Below, piece by piece: positions 1 to 7,405 of a DNA stretch of 7,782 nt. The notes under the pieces were generated by a model. It worked only from the letters and a program-made list of their open reading frames with translations. It was not told the origin of the DNA and did no database searches. The DNA is taken from contig CAZBJH010000142.1 in the NCBI GenBank assembly GCA_964492185.1, forward strand, positions 1-7,782, in the 5' to 3' direction. A program made the position numbers and the translations under genes. How positions within the stretch are numbered: position 1 is the stretch's first letter; every line of letters starts with the position of its first letter. Source of the stretch: JAFGSZ01 sp964492185. Lineage in GTDB: Bacteria; Bacteroidota; Bacteroidia; Bacteroidales; UBA10428.

Positions 1-1382
1 TTATGGTGTAATACCCAACCACTGGCATTATAATATGCTTTTGCAGTTTTTGCTCCATTTATGGATAAATCCTTTAACATATCAAATAGTGGCATATGGC
101 ATTCTGATAAATTGGTAACTTCGGCAGGCCAATAATTCATTTCCGTATTGATGTTAACAGTATATTTACTTCCCCAGTTTGGAAGCAAATCCTCATTCCA
201 TCGTCCCTGTAAGTTAGCTGGTTCGCTACCATTACGACTACTTGAAACCAATATATATCGCCCGAATTGAAAAATCTTGGATAATAATTCCGGATCAGGC
301 TGACCATTCTTCAGATCAGTAACCCTTTCATCTGTTGGCATTTCATTCATCATGGGATCACCTATCTTAAGGTGAACCCGACACATCAGGTTACTGAAAT
401 CTTCCAGATGAGTTTTCTTTAGTTTCCTAAAACTTTTCCCTTTGACTCCTGCCATTATTTTTTCACATTTGGCCGCGGGGTCTCCGCTTATATCGGTATA
501 ATCAACAAAGCTTGTTGCTGCAGTGAGGATGAATGTCACTGAATTGGCATTAGTAACAACAAGGCTCGAGTCGGTTGCTTCCAGGTTACCATTTTCAGCT
601 GCGGCAGTCAGGGATGTCTGGAAATTCATTCCTGTTCCTTCAACCTTGGCTATCAGCCAGCTTTCTCTTTCCGGAATGTACTTCCATGTTCCGTTTAAGA
701 TGAGCTTGTTATCTTCTGCTATTGTTTCCCCCGTGAAATAACTCCGGAGTTTTGCTTCCACAGACACCCTTCCAGGTTTGTTAGCCGATACTTTCATGAC
801 CATAACATGGTCGGGATAGGACATAAATGCCTCACGGGTCATCTTCACGTCACCATCCATGTAACTAATTTTGACCACCCCCGTTTCCATATCCAATTCC
901 CGGTAGTAATCCTTTATGGAATCACCGCTTAAAGTAAAGTTCAGGAGAAGATCGCCCAGTGGCTGATAGGCTTGTTGCGCCACAGGTATCCCGTAAAAAT
1001 GTTCATTTACCATTTCCTCTGCCTCCTTGAATTTATCTGCAAAGACAAGCTCCTTAATCTTTTCGAAATAATTGTACGCGCCAGGATCATTATAATCATG
1101 AGGCCTTCCCGACCAGAAGGTGGATTCATTTAAAGCTATCCTCTCATTCTCAACTCTTCCAAAGACATTGGCGCCCATGTAACCATTGCCTATTAATAAA
1201 CCATCATGCCAGGCATCGCCAGCTGGTTTATTATACCAAACGACCATTTCCTTTGAATCGGGTTTTTCAGGCCGCGTTATATTACAGGCAGAACCCATAA
1301 GTATGGCTGTTAATAACATGGTAAGGGTAGACTCATTTACCATATTAATAATAATTTTCCTGATAATTTTTGATTTATACAT
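1..1382 (-). CDS. GH95-family glycoside hydrolase (alpha-L-fucosidase / alpha-L-galactosidase type), C-terminus beyond window
   Basis: Only the first 460 residues are visible; GH95 enzymes usually have about 750-850, so the end of the gene and the general-acid region lie outside the window. Seen directly: a hydrophobic N-terminus ending in LMGSAC (Cys33), which could be a loose lipobox; the GH95 N-terminal beta-domain motifs GLLIGNGYMGANVFG (residues 61-75) and IALNESTFWSGRP (82-94); YQPLGDLLLNF (139-149); and the NINTEMNYWPAEVTNLSEC block starting at Asn410. Asn410 and Asn412 match the Asn-x-Asn pair that takes part in catalysis in Bifidobacterium AfcA. The ATG at 1382 lies 18 bases inside an in-frame TAA at 1401-1403; a GTG at 1391 is possible, and Met14 or Met22 would give a shorter signal. 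There is no clear ribosome site. Family knowledge: GH95 inverting enzymes remove terminal alpha-1,2-L-fucose, but some Bacteroides members prefer alpha-L-galactose, so the sugar is uncertain. Its place after susD suggests periplasmic or surface oligosaccharide trimming. Confidence 0.93.
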   Translation of the reverse strand, partial: MYKSKIIRKIIINMVNESTLTMLLTAILMGSACNITRPEKPDSKEMVVWYNKPAGDAWHDGLLIGNGYMGANVFGRVENERIALNESTFWSGRPHDYNDPGAYNYFEKIKELVFADKFKEAEEMVNEHFYGIPVAQQAYQPLGDLLLNFTLSGDSIKDYYRELDMETGVVKISYMDGDVKMTREAFMSYPDHVMVMKVSANKPGRVSVEAKLRSYFTGETIAEDNKLILNGTWKYIPERESWLIAKVEGTGMNFQTSLTAAAENGNLEATDSSLVVTNANSVTFILTAATSFVDYTDISGDPAAKCEKIMAGVKGKSFRKLKKTHLEDFSNLMCRVHLKIGDPMMNEMPTDERVTDLKNGQPDPELLSKIFQFGRYILVSSSRNGSEPANLQGRWNEDLLPNWGSKYTVNINTEMNYWPAEVTNLSECHMPLFDMLKDLSINGAKTAKAYYNASGWVLHH

Positions 1383-1451
1383 TACTGTCACTATTGTTTC
1401 TTAATAAGGAGTATGATCCAGCTAACATGAAATCAATATAAATTGTGTCGC

Positions 1452-1872
1452 TTATTTAACTACTATTGCATCTATAGCTACCGGTCCGAATCCATGATTA
1501 ACAAAATTGATAACATGTTCGGATTATTTCAGGATCAAGATTCCCGCGGCCGTGCCGCGTAAGGTCGAGCAACATCGTTCCTTCGCGACTGACATTCTCC
1601 ATCAGCGACCTGATGATACTTTTATTTCCATCTCCTGTTTTAGATAGACTTACCGAACAAGCTCCTGATGCCGCGTTATCAGACGCCTTTAAAGAACCTC
1701 CAACAAGCTCTGCAGATTCAGCCTCTAATACTCGCTTACCTGCAGTAATACCCGAAGTATAAGCCGAAAACAATAATAATAATGACCAAATAAAGAAAAT
1801 CCAAACTCTGTAACGAAGTTTGAATAATAATGATTTATACCGTCACTTTATAAATAACTTATTTATGATCAT
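1452..1872 (-). pseudogene. Decayed small secreted protein with a CBM6/CBM35-like domain
   Basis: A good ribosome site precedes ATG 1872, which reads MIINKLFIK and then hits an in-frame TGA at 1843-1845. The same frame continues without a stop to 1498: a basic stretch, a signal-peptide core (WIFFIWSLLLLFSAYTSG), then EAESAELVGGSLKASDNAAS and SLSKTGDG. The last part resembles the opening strands of CBM6/CBM35-type beta-sandwich modules (EAE..ael.GG..kasd..aSGg). No ATG or GTG follows the TGA before the signal core, and the first TTG (1773) would cut the core. The expected last strand, NHGFGPVAIDAIVVK, is found at 1499-1455 in the other (+1) frame and ends at TAA 1452-1454; another TAA (1524-1526) lies upstream in that frame. 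So at least one nonsense change and one net frameshift separate this from an intact protein of about 140 residues. The CBM assignment rests on motif recall, not a search. Sequencing error is the main alternative. Confidence 0.62.
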
Positions 1873-1878
1873 TTTAAG

Positions 1879-1884
1879 TCCTTT
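1879..1884 (-). promoter_or_regulatory. Shine-Dalgarno-like AAAGGA before ATG 1872
   Basis: On the minus strand AAAGGA lies six bases before the ATG at 1872. It is the clearest ribosome-site match seen in this window and supports that ATG as the original start of the decayed CBM-like gene, even though the reading frame stops nine codons later. Confidence 0.5.
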
Positions 1885-1886
1885 AT

Positions 1887-1943
1887 AAAAATGGCCAGCC
1901 CGGTTCTCTCCTTGTGTTTCGGAGTCATAACCAGGTCTGGCCA
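1887..1943 (-). terminator. Intrinsic-terminator-like hairpin after susD
   Basis: Read on the minus strand, the arm at 1943-1929 (TGGCCAGACCTGGTT, given on the plus-strand complement) pairs with 1905-1892 (AACCGGGCTGGCCA) with one bulge and one wobble. An inner CTCC/GGAG pair extends the stem. Five T residues (1891-1887) follow at once, which is the layout of a Rho-independent terminator for minus-strand transcription; there is no T run on the plus side. It begins about 65 bases after the susD stop and ends just before the ribosome site of the decayed gene. As GH95 lies downstream in the same direction with no obvious promoter of its own, partial termination or protection of the susCD message from 3' decay is more likely than a complete stop. 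Confidence 0.65.
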
Positions 1944-2007
1944 GAATAACTTGATTTCTATCTACTCAACCAAGCTTACACTTGGCGGAATAATAGCTGG
2001 ATATTAG

Positions 2008-3726
2008 CTACCAGCCGGGCGTTTGCTCCAACTCAGGGTTACGTTGAATCTCATCCCGTTCAATAGGAAGGAGGTTCATCTTTTTTTCATATGTTCCTGA
2101 TTTATCGCGCAATATCACCTCTTCATATCTTTTTTCGCCGGTATTTAGATCTAAGAAAATATCCAAGGTTCTGATCGGGCGATTCTCGATATCAATGGCT
2201 ATATCCCATCGTCTGATGTCGTAGAACCGGTGGTTTTCAAAGGCCAATTCAATCCTTCGTTCGTTATATATCCTTCTCCTCAAGTCCTCCCCGGTAACAG
2301 TTGCTGGAATATCGGGCATTTCAACGCTCGTTCTGCTTCTTACTTTATTCAAATATTCCCTGGCGATATCTTCGTGGCCCAGCTCGAACTGCGCCTCCGC
2401 GTAGTTCAGGTATATCTCAGCCAACCGGAAATGCGGCCATTGAATTGTATATTGCGTTTGCCAGTTAAAAGGGCCCTCTGTAGGCATGAACTTTTTGAGT
2501 ACATAGTTTGTCCGGGGATTGTCACCTGTATTCTTATATGAATCATACCCCCATTGAGAACCATCTTCTGAGATCCACATCTCAAAAGTATCTCCCCGGA
2601 ATACGGTTTCGTCATGAACAATGCTCGCATCAAACCGGGGGTCACGATTCGCGAAGGGGTCTTGCGGATCATATTCTGAATCAGGGTTAACCGTTCCATC
2701 TGGCAAAAATGGTGGTTCTCCATTGATCATATCGTAATCATCAATCAGGTTCTGTGAAGGCCCGTTACTGCCCCACCAACCGCCGTAGCCCTCATAACGG
2801 CGGTTAAAATTATGCACGGGCGCCTGGTGTCCGTTGGACGTGGTAAAACCTCTCGAAAAAATCACTTCTTTCTGGGAATCTCCCTGTGAGAGTTCAAAAA
2901 GCTTCTGATAGTCGGGGTACAGTTCGTAGTTCTCTAAATCTATAAGAGCTTTAGCGGCATCAGATGCTTTCTGCCATTTTTGCTGGTCGTTGGATGGATT
3001 GAATAAAGGCGAAGCAGCATAAAGGTATGTACGGGAGAGTAATGCCCGGCATGCATCCGCTGTTGCCCTTCCGTAATTGGAGTGACTCGATCGATATTGA
3101 TCATCCAGGTCCGGCATAGCTTCGGTCAAATCCTGCTCAATGAATGCCACGCATTCATCAAAGGTATTTCGCTTGAAAGTCACACTCTCAATATCACCAA
3201 GTTCATAAGACTGCGAGACGATGGGAACGCCGCCAAACCGTTTTATGAGCTCGAAATAGATAAACGCCCTTAGAAACTTGGCTTCCGCGACCAACTTGTC
3301 TTTATCCTCCAACTCAAAATCGATTTCCTCCATTTTTTCCAGGAAAAGATTGACCTTGCGAATATATTCATAACCCCTGTCCCAATAATATAGGTAATTA
3401 CCGCACCAATCGCCTGCCATGGTAGCGATGTTATCAGGTGAATAGGTGTTCGTTCTGAAATGTTCAGCGCAGCAACATGGCGCGGTGTTATAAGCTTCAT
3501 CTGTATATTTTGAAAGCATATGGATGTAAAACCCGTGAGGGATAGCATTATAAAGCTCTGCCTGATAGGCGCCTATCAGGTTTGCGTCACTCCATACGGC
3601 GCTCTCGGCAACACGGTCCTGCGGCTCAATATCCAGGATGTTTTGATCACAAGAAAAATTGAATATTAATATAAGAAAAAATGGTATTATTCTTTTTATA
3701 GTTTTCATCTTTTTCATCTTTTTCAT
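2008..3726 (-). CDS. SusD/RagB-like glycan-binding outer-membrane lipoprotein
   Basis: A 572-residue protein, typical of SusD-like proteins, which sit on the cell surface as the lid of the SusC channel and hold the incoming glycan. Seen directly: a basic N-terminus, a hydrophobic core and FNFSC, giving a lipid-attachment Cys26; then LDIEP (31-35), a common opening of mature SusD homologs. The helical (TPR-like) part includes YEYIRKVNLFLEKM (119-132) and AKFLRAFIYFELIKRFGGVP. The C-terminal family motif ERRIELAFENHRFYDIRRW covers 489-507, and the end RNPELEQTPGW is the usual RNP..Q.PGW type. Odd points: three consecutive cysteines at 84-86 with a fourth at 108, and three in-frame ATG codons (3726, 3717, 3708) in a MKKMKKMK repeat, so the exact start is uncertain. 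The first ATG is taken because it lies 12 bases after the susC stop. The stop is TAG. The bound glycan cannot be predicted. Confidence 0.96.
   Translation of the reverse strand: MKKMKKMKTIKRIIPFFLILIFNFSCDQNILDIEPQDRVAESAVWSDANLIGAYQAELYNAIPHGFYIHMLSKYTDEAYNTAPCCCAEHFRTNTYSPDNIATMAGDWCGNYLYYWDRGYEYIRKVNLFLEKMEEIDFELEDKDKLVAEAKFLRAFIYFELIKRFGGVPIVSQSYELGDIESVTFKRNTFDECVAFIEQDLTEAMPDLDDQYRSSHSNYGRATADACRALLSRTYLYAASPLFNPSNDQQKWQKASDAAKALIDLENYELYPDYQKLFELSQGDSQKEVIFSRGFTTSNGHQAPVHNFNRRYEGYGGWWGSNGPSQNLIDDYDMINGEPPFLPDGTVNPDSEYDPQDPFANRDPRFDASIVHDETVFRGDTFEMWISEDGSQWGYDSYKNTGDNPRTNYVLKKFMPTEGPFNWQTQYTIQWPHFRLAEIYLNYAEAQFELGHEDIAREYLNKVRSRTSVEMPDIPATVTGEDLRRRIYNERRIELAFENHRFYDIRRWDIAIDIENRPIRTLDIFLDLNTGEKRYEEVILRDKSGTYEKKMNLLPIERDEIQRNPELEQTPGW
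3706..3726 (-). repeat. Tandem 9-base repeat carrying three candidate susD start codons
   Basis: On the minus strand the unit ATGAAAAAG occurs twice and is followed by a third ATGAAA, so that ATG codons at 3726, 3717 and 3708 are all in frame. Gain or loss of a unit would keep the frame and only change the number of starts and the basic length before the signal core. No strong Shine-Dalgarno sequence marks any one of them. Confidence 0.8.
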
Positions 3727-3738
3727 CGTTTAATCATT

Positions 3739-6700
3739 TTAAAATCTGACATTAACACCGAAGTTAATAATCCGCAACGGCGGATACCTCGTAAAACCGC
3801 CGTCCAGTTCCGGATCCCTCCACGTAACTTCTTTGGCCCAGGTTAATAAATTCGTGCCACTTACGAATAAACGAACGTCGTCAAAACCTTTTATGTTAGA
3901 CATTATGTTACGCAGGCTGTAGCCTAATTCAGCGTTTTTAAGCCTGACAAAAGTCGCATCATACAGGAAAAAGTCGGTAGCTCCCGGTTCCCAGGCATCC
4001 GCCCGGGGCATTGTAGCCCCTTCCTGGTTGTCCCTTGTCCAGCGGTTGGTGGCCCGGTAAACCACATTATTATCAAGATCTTCTTGACCAAATTCTGTAA
4101 GCGTACCGTCATAAGTATAGGCATTGGTTTGTCCCTGGAAAAACAAAGCCAGGTCAAACCCCTTGTATTGTAAATTGGCGGTCAGACCAAAGACATATTC
4201 GGGAATTGCATTAAAATCGACACGGTACCGGTCTTCTCCATTTATTTCCCCGTCGCCATTCATGTCAATCACCTTAATGTCTCCCACCTGCGCTCCGTTA
4301 CCGTGTGGGTAGTTGTCAAACTCTTCCTGTGTATTGAAAATCCCGTCAGACTTGTAATAAAGACCTGATCTATACGGATGACCGGTTGCTGTCTGATAAG
4401 GTTCGGCCGGCGGCACTTCGTCTATGAAAATTATTTCATTTCGTGCGAAAGTAGTGTTTGCAGTGATTAAATACGTCAGATCTCCAAGGGTATTCCCGTG
4501 ACTTAATATCAACTCAAATCCATTATTATCCAATTTTCCGATATTTTCGTCGGGCAAGGCTGGAAAACCAAACACCCGACTTATCGAAAGGATGCGTGGC
4601 CACAGGATATTTGATCGTTTCTCTTTAAATATCGTAAAATCTACGCCAAGCAATCCGTCCCATAATTCAGCAACCAGTCCGAAATCGAGTTTCTTGCTCA
4701 CTTCCCAAGTAATAGCCGGATTGGGCATTGTGCCAGAGTAAATTCCAGGCACATCGCTGCCGCCAAAAACGTAATTACTTCCAAATTGGAAAGTCTGCAT
4801 GTATTGCCATTTTGGAACACGGTCATTACCCAACTCCCCGTATGACCCCCTGAGCTTTAACTCGCTTATGATCGACACATTGTCGCGGATAAAATCTTCT
4901 TCCGTCAACCTCCACCCCGCAGAAACTGAAGGGAAGAAACCATATCTTTTTCCCTCCGGAAAAACCGGGGAACCGTCATATCGGAACACAAATTCAAGCA
5001 GGTACCTGCGTTTAAAATCATAATTCAACCGGCCAAAGTAATTGTTGTAAGCATCCTCGCTAGCGGAACCGCCGTTGTCCTTATCTTCCGCATCCGAACT
5101 TCCCCGATCGATCTGTGGAATGGCAGCACTAACAAAATTTTTCCGATAGGCAAATGCTCCACTATATCTGTTCTGCTGTTGTTCAACCCCCCCCATTACG
5201 GAAAAGTTATGATCCTGACCGATCGTTGTTCGGTAAGTGGCCCTGAAGTTGAACAGAGACATTGTCCACTTACGATAGTCATCTCTTAACTCGACAGGAT
5301 TGTTGGTCATCATGCGGTCATACTCTTCGGTATTCACGTTATATTGATGGTAGTATAACGGTTTACGGAACCACTTTTGGAATTCGTTTCTCATGTCATA
5401 ATTGTAGGAAGCATCCAGTGTCAATCCTTTTACGAATGGAACTTCGTATTTAGCTGTAAAAGTCGAATACAGCGGATAATCCTTTACTTTCTCATATCCA
5501 CCCCGATCTGCCAGAAGAGGGTTATCACGGAACCGGCCAGGTGCGATCAACCCGTTAGGATATACGGCTACCAGCGTAGGATTTGATTGTATTGTATTAA
5601 CAAAGTCTTGTTTTACTCCTATGAATTGATGTGCAGCATTGGTTCTTTCATTGATAATAGCATTAATGTTGGCTCCAACGGTGAAACCTTCCGCTATATC
5701 AGCATCAACATTGACCCGCATATTATACTGCCTATAATGGGTGGGATTATTCTTTAAAATACCGTCCTGGTCTGTCATTCCGAAAGAGAGCAGGTACCTG
5801 GTATTTTCACCTCCCCCGCTTGCTTGCATGTTTACCCGCTGCTGAATGGTATGCTTCTTCCTTACCACATTTGCCCAGTCTGTGTTCGGGTATAAAACAG
5901 GATCCGAGCCGTCACGGTATTTCTGAATAGCCTCATCCGTAAAATGAGGAGTAAATTCGCTCATGTCAGGCCGTCCATCCCGATACCATTTTCCTTCATT
6001 GTACGTTTCTGCAAACAAAACTGCATCCATCATTTCAGGAAACATCGTAGGTTGGTTAAGGGCATAATTATAGGATACGTTAAACACGGGGCGGCCCCGA
6101 AATCCTTTTTTGGTAGTAACCAGAATCACACCGTTTGCCCCACGGGCGCCATAGATGGCAGCCGATCCATCCTTCAGCACAGATACACTTTCAATATCTT
6201 CCGTGTTAAGCCGGCTCAGATTATCACGGGGCACTCCATCAATAATGACGAGAGGCGAATTAGGATCAATACCATCGTTTGGATTACTATCCATTGTACC
6301 GCCCCCGCGGATCAATATGCTGAGTCCTTCTCTCCCGGGCCATCCGTCGCGCTGGTTAATAACCAGGCCCGGAAGCTTACCCGCCAGAGAGGTTGAAACA
6401 TTATTCGAGGGGTTTTTAGTAATCTCCTCACCGTTGACACTTGATATCGAACCCGTCATCGTTTCCCTTCTTTGAGTGCCATAACCAACTACAACAACAT
6501 CCTGCAACTGCGTAATGTCTGGTAACAACATTATGTCGATCACTGTTTGGTCGCCAACGACAACACTTTCACTGTTGTAGCCAACAAATGAGAAAGTAAG
6601 AGTCGATTCAGCGCCGGCTTCAATCTGATACTCTCCATTTACGTCAGTAATGGCACCAATGGTTGTCCCCTGAATTACTACATTCACTCCAACCAACGGG

Positions 6701-6819
6701 GCTCCGTTTTCGTCTGTTACAGTGCCTCGTATCATTGAAGTTTGACCAAAGCTCCAGAGCGAAAACAATAGCTGAGGTAACATGAAAATTGCTACTTTAA
6801 GAAGTCTGTTTTTTTTCAT
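3739..6819 (-). CDS. SusC/RagA-like TonB-linked outer-membrane transporter
   Basis: 1026 residues, usual for SusC-like transporters, which form a 22-stranded outer-membrane barrel that imports oligosaccharides with energy from TonB. In order: signal peptide (about 1-25, KKNRLLK then a hydrophobic stretch to SFGQ); a carboxypeptidase-D-regulatory-like domain (about 29-102, RGTVTDENGAPLVGVNVVIQG); a TonB-box segment DVVVVGYGTQRRE (107-119); the plug (about 120-238), with PLVIIDGVPRD (189-199) and SVLKDGSAAIYGARGANGVI (213-232); then the barrel, ending in INFGVNVRF with a terminal Phe. A DMNGDGEINGED stretch (852-863) looks like an EF-hand-type calcium loop. There is no N-terminal STN domain, so control by an anti-sigma factor is unlikely, which fits the divergent HTCS. 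No Shine-Dalgarno sequence is seen before ATG 6819, which follows an AT-rich leader. Stop TAA, then susD after 12 bases. A run of eight G residues lies near residues 542-545. Confidence 0.97.
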   Translation of the reverse strand: MKKNRLLKVAIFMLPQLLFSLWSFGQTSMIRGTVTDENGAPLVGVNVVIQGTTIGAITDVNGEYQIEAGAESTLTFSFVGYNSESVVVGDQTVIDIMLLPDITQLQDVVVVGYGTQRRETMTGSISSVNGEEITKNPSNNVSTSLAGKLPGLVINQRDGWPGREGLSILIRGGGTMDSNPNDGIDPNSPLVIIDGVPRDNLSRLNTEDIESVSVLKDGSAAIYGARGANGVILVTTKKGFRGRPVFNVSYNYALNQPTMFPEMMDAVLFAETYNEGKWYRDGRPDMSEFTPHFTDEAIQKYRDGSDPVLYPNTDWANVVRKKHTIQQRVNMQASGGGENTRYLLSFGMTDQDGILKNNPTHYRQYNMRVNVDADIAEGFTVGANINAIINERTNAAHQFIGVKQDFVNTIQSNPTLVAVYPNGLIAPGRFRDNPLLADRGGYEKVKDYPLYSTFTAKYEVPFVKGLTLDASYNYDMRNEFQKWFRKPLYYHQYNVNTEEYDRMMTNNPVELRDDYRKWTMSLFNFRATYRTTIGQDHNFSVMGGVEQQQNRYSGAFAYRKNFVSAAIPQIDRGSSDAEDKDNGGSASEDAYNNYFGRLNYDFKRRYLLEFVFRYDGSPVFPEGKRYGFFPSVSAGWRLTEEDFIRDNVSIISELKLRGSYGELGNDRVPKWQYMQTFQFGSNYVFGGSDVPGIYSGTMPNPAITWEVSKKLDFGLVAELWDGLLGVDFTIFKEKRSNILWPRILSISRVFGFPALPDENIGKLDNNGFELILSHGNTLGDLTYLITANTTFARNEIIFIDEVPPAEPYQTATGHPYRSGLYYKSDGIFNTQEEFDNYPHGNGAQVGDIKVIDMNGDGEINGEDRYRVDFNAIPEYVFGLTANLQYKGFDLALFFQGQTNAYTYDGTLTEFGQEDLDNNVVYRATNRWTRDNQEGATMPRADAWEPGATDFFLYDATFVRLKNAELGYSLRNIMSNIKGFDDVRLFVSGTNLLTWAKEVTWRDPELDGGFTRYPPLRIINFGVNVRF
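5187..5194 (-). repeat. Poly-G tract (eight G on the coding strand) inside susC
   Basis: The plus strand has eight C residues in a row; the susC coding strand reads ATGGGGGGGGTT within Val-Met-Gly-Gly-Val-Glu. It is by far the longest G/C homopolymer I noticed in the window. A one-base slip would shift the susC frame about halfway through the barrel. Confidence 0.85.
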
Positions 6820-6835
6820 AATATAAATAGATTAG

Positions 6836-7065
6836 TAGATTTAATTAGAGTTTGTTCATAATATTCAAAATCAAGGCGCATAAACCCAACGACGTAAATT
6901 ATTCAACTCATTTAAAAGTGAACTCTTGACCACCTTTATAAAAATAATTACACGTTGTGAAAAACATTTTAAACCGCAGAATACTGATGTATTTGAGAAT
7001 TTAAAATTTTAGCAGCAATGCAGATATCGGACATTATACACATACCCTAATTAGATTTAATTAGA
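6836..7065. repeat. 14-base direct repeat bracketing the susC leader
   Basis: TAGATTTAATTAGA occurs at 6836-6849, directly upstream of the susC start codon, and again at 7052-7065, near the predicted 5' end of the susC transcript. The sequence is AT-rich, so a chance match in this region is quite possible. Confidence 0.4.
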
Positions 7066-7083
7066 TAGAATTAATTCGTTTAA

Positions 7084-7115
7084 CAAATATATTGAATAAA
7101 TATAGTATTATCAAA
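7084..7115 (-). promoter_or_regulatory. Candidate susC promoter, Bacteroidota type
   Basis: On the minus strand TTTG (7115-7112) is followed after 20 bases by TATATTTG (7091-7084). This fits the Bacteroidota primary sigma consensus of a -33 TTTG, a spacer of 19-21 bases and a -7 TAnnTTTG. Transcription would begin near 7078 and give a leader of about 260 bases before the susC ATG. It was the only full match found on that strand between the two genes. Activation by the divergent HTCS is inferred from context. Confidence 0.55.
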
Positions 7116-7125
7116 TATTCCATTG

Positions 7126-7144
7126 AAGATTAGCATCGAATCTT
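7126..7144. promoter_or_regulatory. Inverted repeat next to the susC -33 box, possible operator
   Basis: AAGATT (7126-7131) and AATCTT (7139-7144) are exact inverted copies with seven bases between them. The element lies about 11 bases upstream of the predicted -33 TTTG, where an activator would bind. GAAGATTA, which covers the left arm, recurs at 7246-7253. A role as a regulator site is inferred from position only. Confidence 0.35.
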
Positions 7145-7384
7145 AGAACAATTTCTTACCATACTTAATAATCAATTAATCAAAACATAATTACTCTTCC
7201 GCATATTGGTAAAGTATAAAGTTGAAACATTTAATAAAAATACAGGAAGATTAAATTATATGTTATCCTCATTAAAGAGGTTCGTTTTACATTTAATGAC
7301 CTGATTATACTTTCCATTTGCACAAAATTTGTTAACATTTTTAAAAAATTATGTGGTAAAAACAAAAGTAGGCAGGCGACAAGA

Positions 7385-7405
7385 AACGTAAGTGAAACTT
7401 ATGTT
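7385..7405. repeat. 21-base imperfect palindrome upstream of the HTCS gene
   Basis: The core ACGTAAGT-GAA-ACTTATGT, plus one more A/T pair outside, gives nine-base arms with one mismatch (G-T in RNA) around three bases. It lies about 160 bases before the HTCS start. It is not followed by a T run on either strand, so it is not a terminator; an operator or a leader hairpin are both possible. Confidence 0.45.

Noticed and set aside
523..741. Plus-strand open frames at 523-741 and 1186-1404
   Set aside because: They are antisense to the GH95 gene, whose family motifs run through the same bases.
1498..1773. Separate 91-residue gene starting at TTG 1773
   Set aside because: The TTG lies inside the hydrophobic core of an evident signal peptide that continues upstream to 1842; a start there would cut the signal, and the C-terminal part does not look natural. 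Treated as part of the pseudogene.
1843..1845. TGA read as tryptophan or selenocysteine instead of a stop
   Set aside because: The long susC and susD frames use TGG for Trp and contain no internal TGA, so the standard code applies; no selenocysteine-type context was seen, and a further frame break lies downstream.
3727..3738. Small ATG frame (five codons with its stop) in the susC-susD gap, its TGA overlapping the susD ATG
   Set aside because: It is too short to judge and easily arises by chance in AT-rich spacer sequence.
5944..6396. 150-residue open frame on the plus strand, with a second one at 6155-6475
   Set aside because: Both lie antisense to the plug-coding part of susC, show no recognizable domain and no ribosome site; they are shadows of a clear gene.
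7267..7280. CCTC-N6-GAGG hairpin as a terminator
   Set aside because: The stem has only four pairs and no T run follows on either strand.
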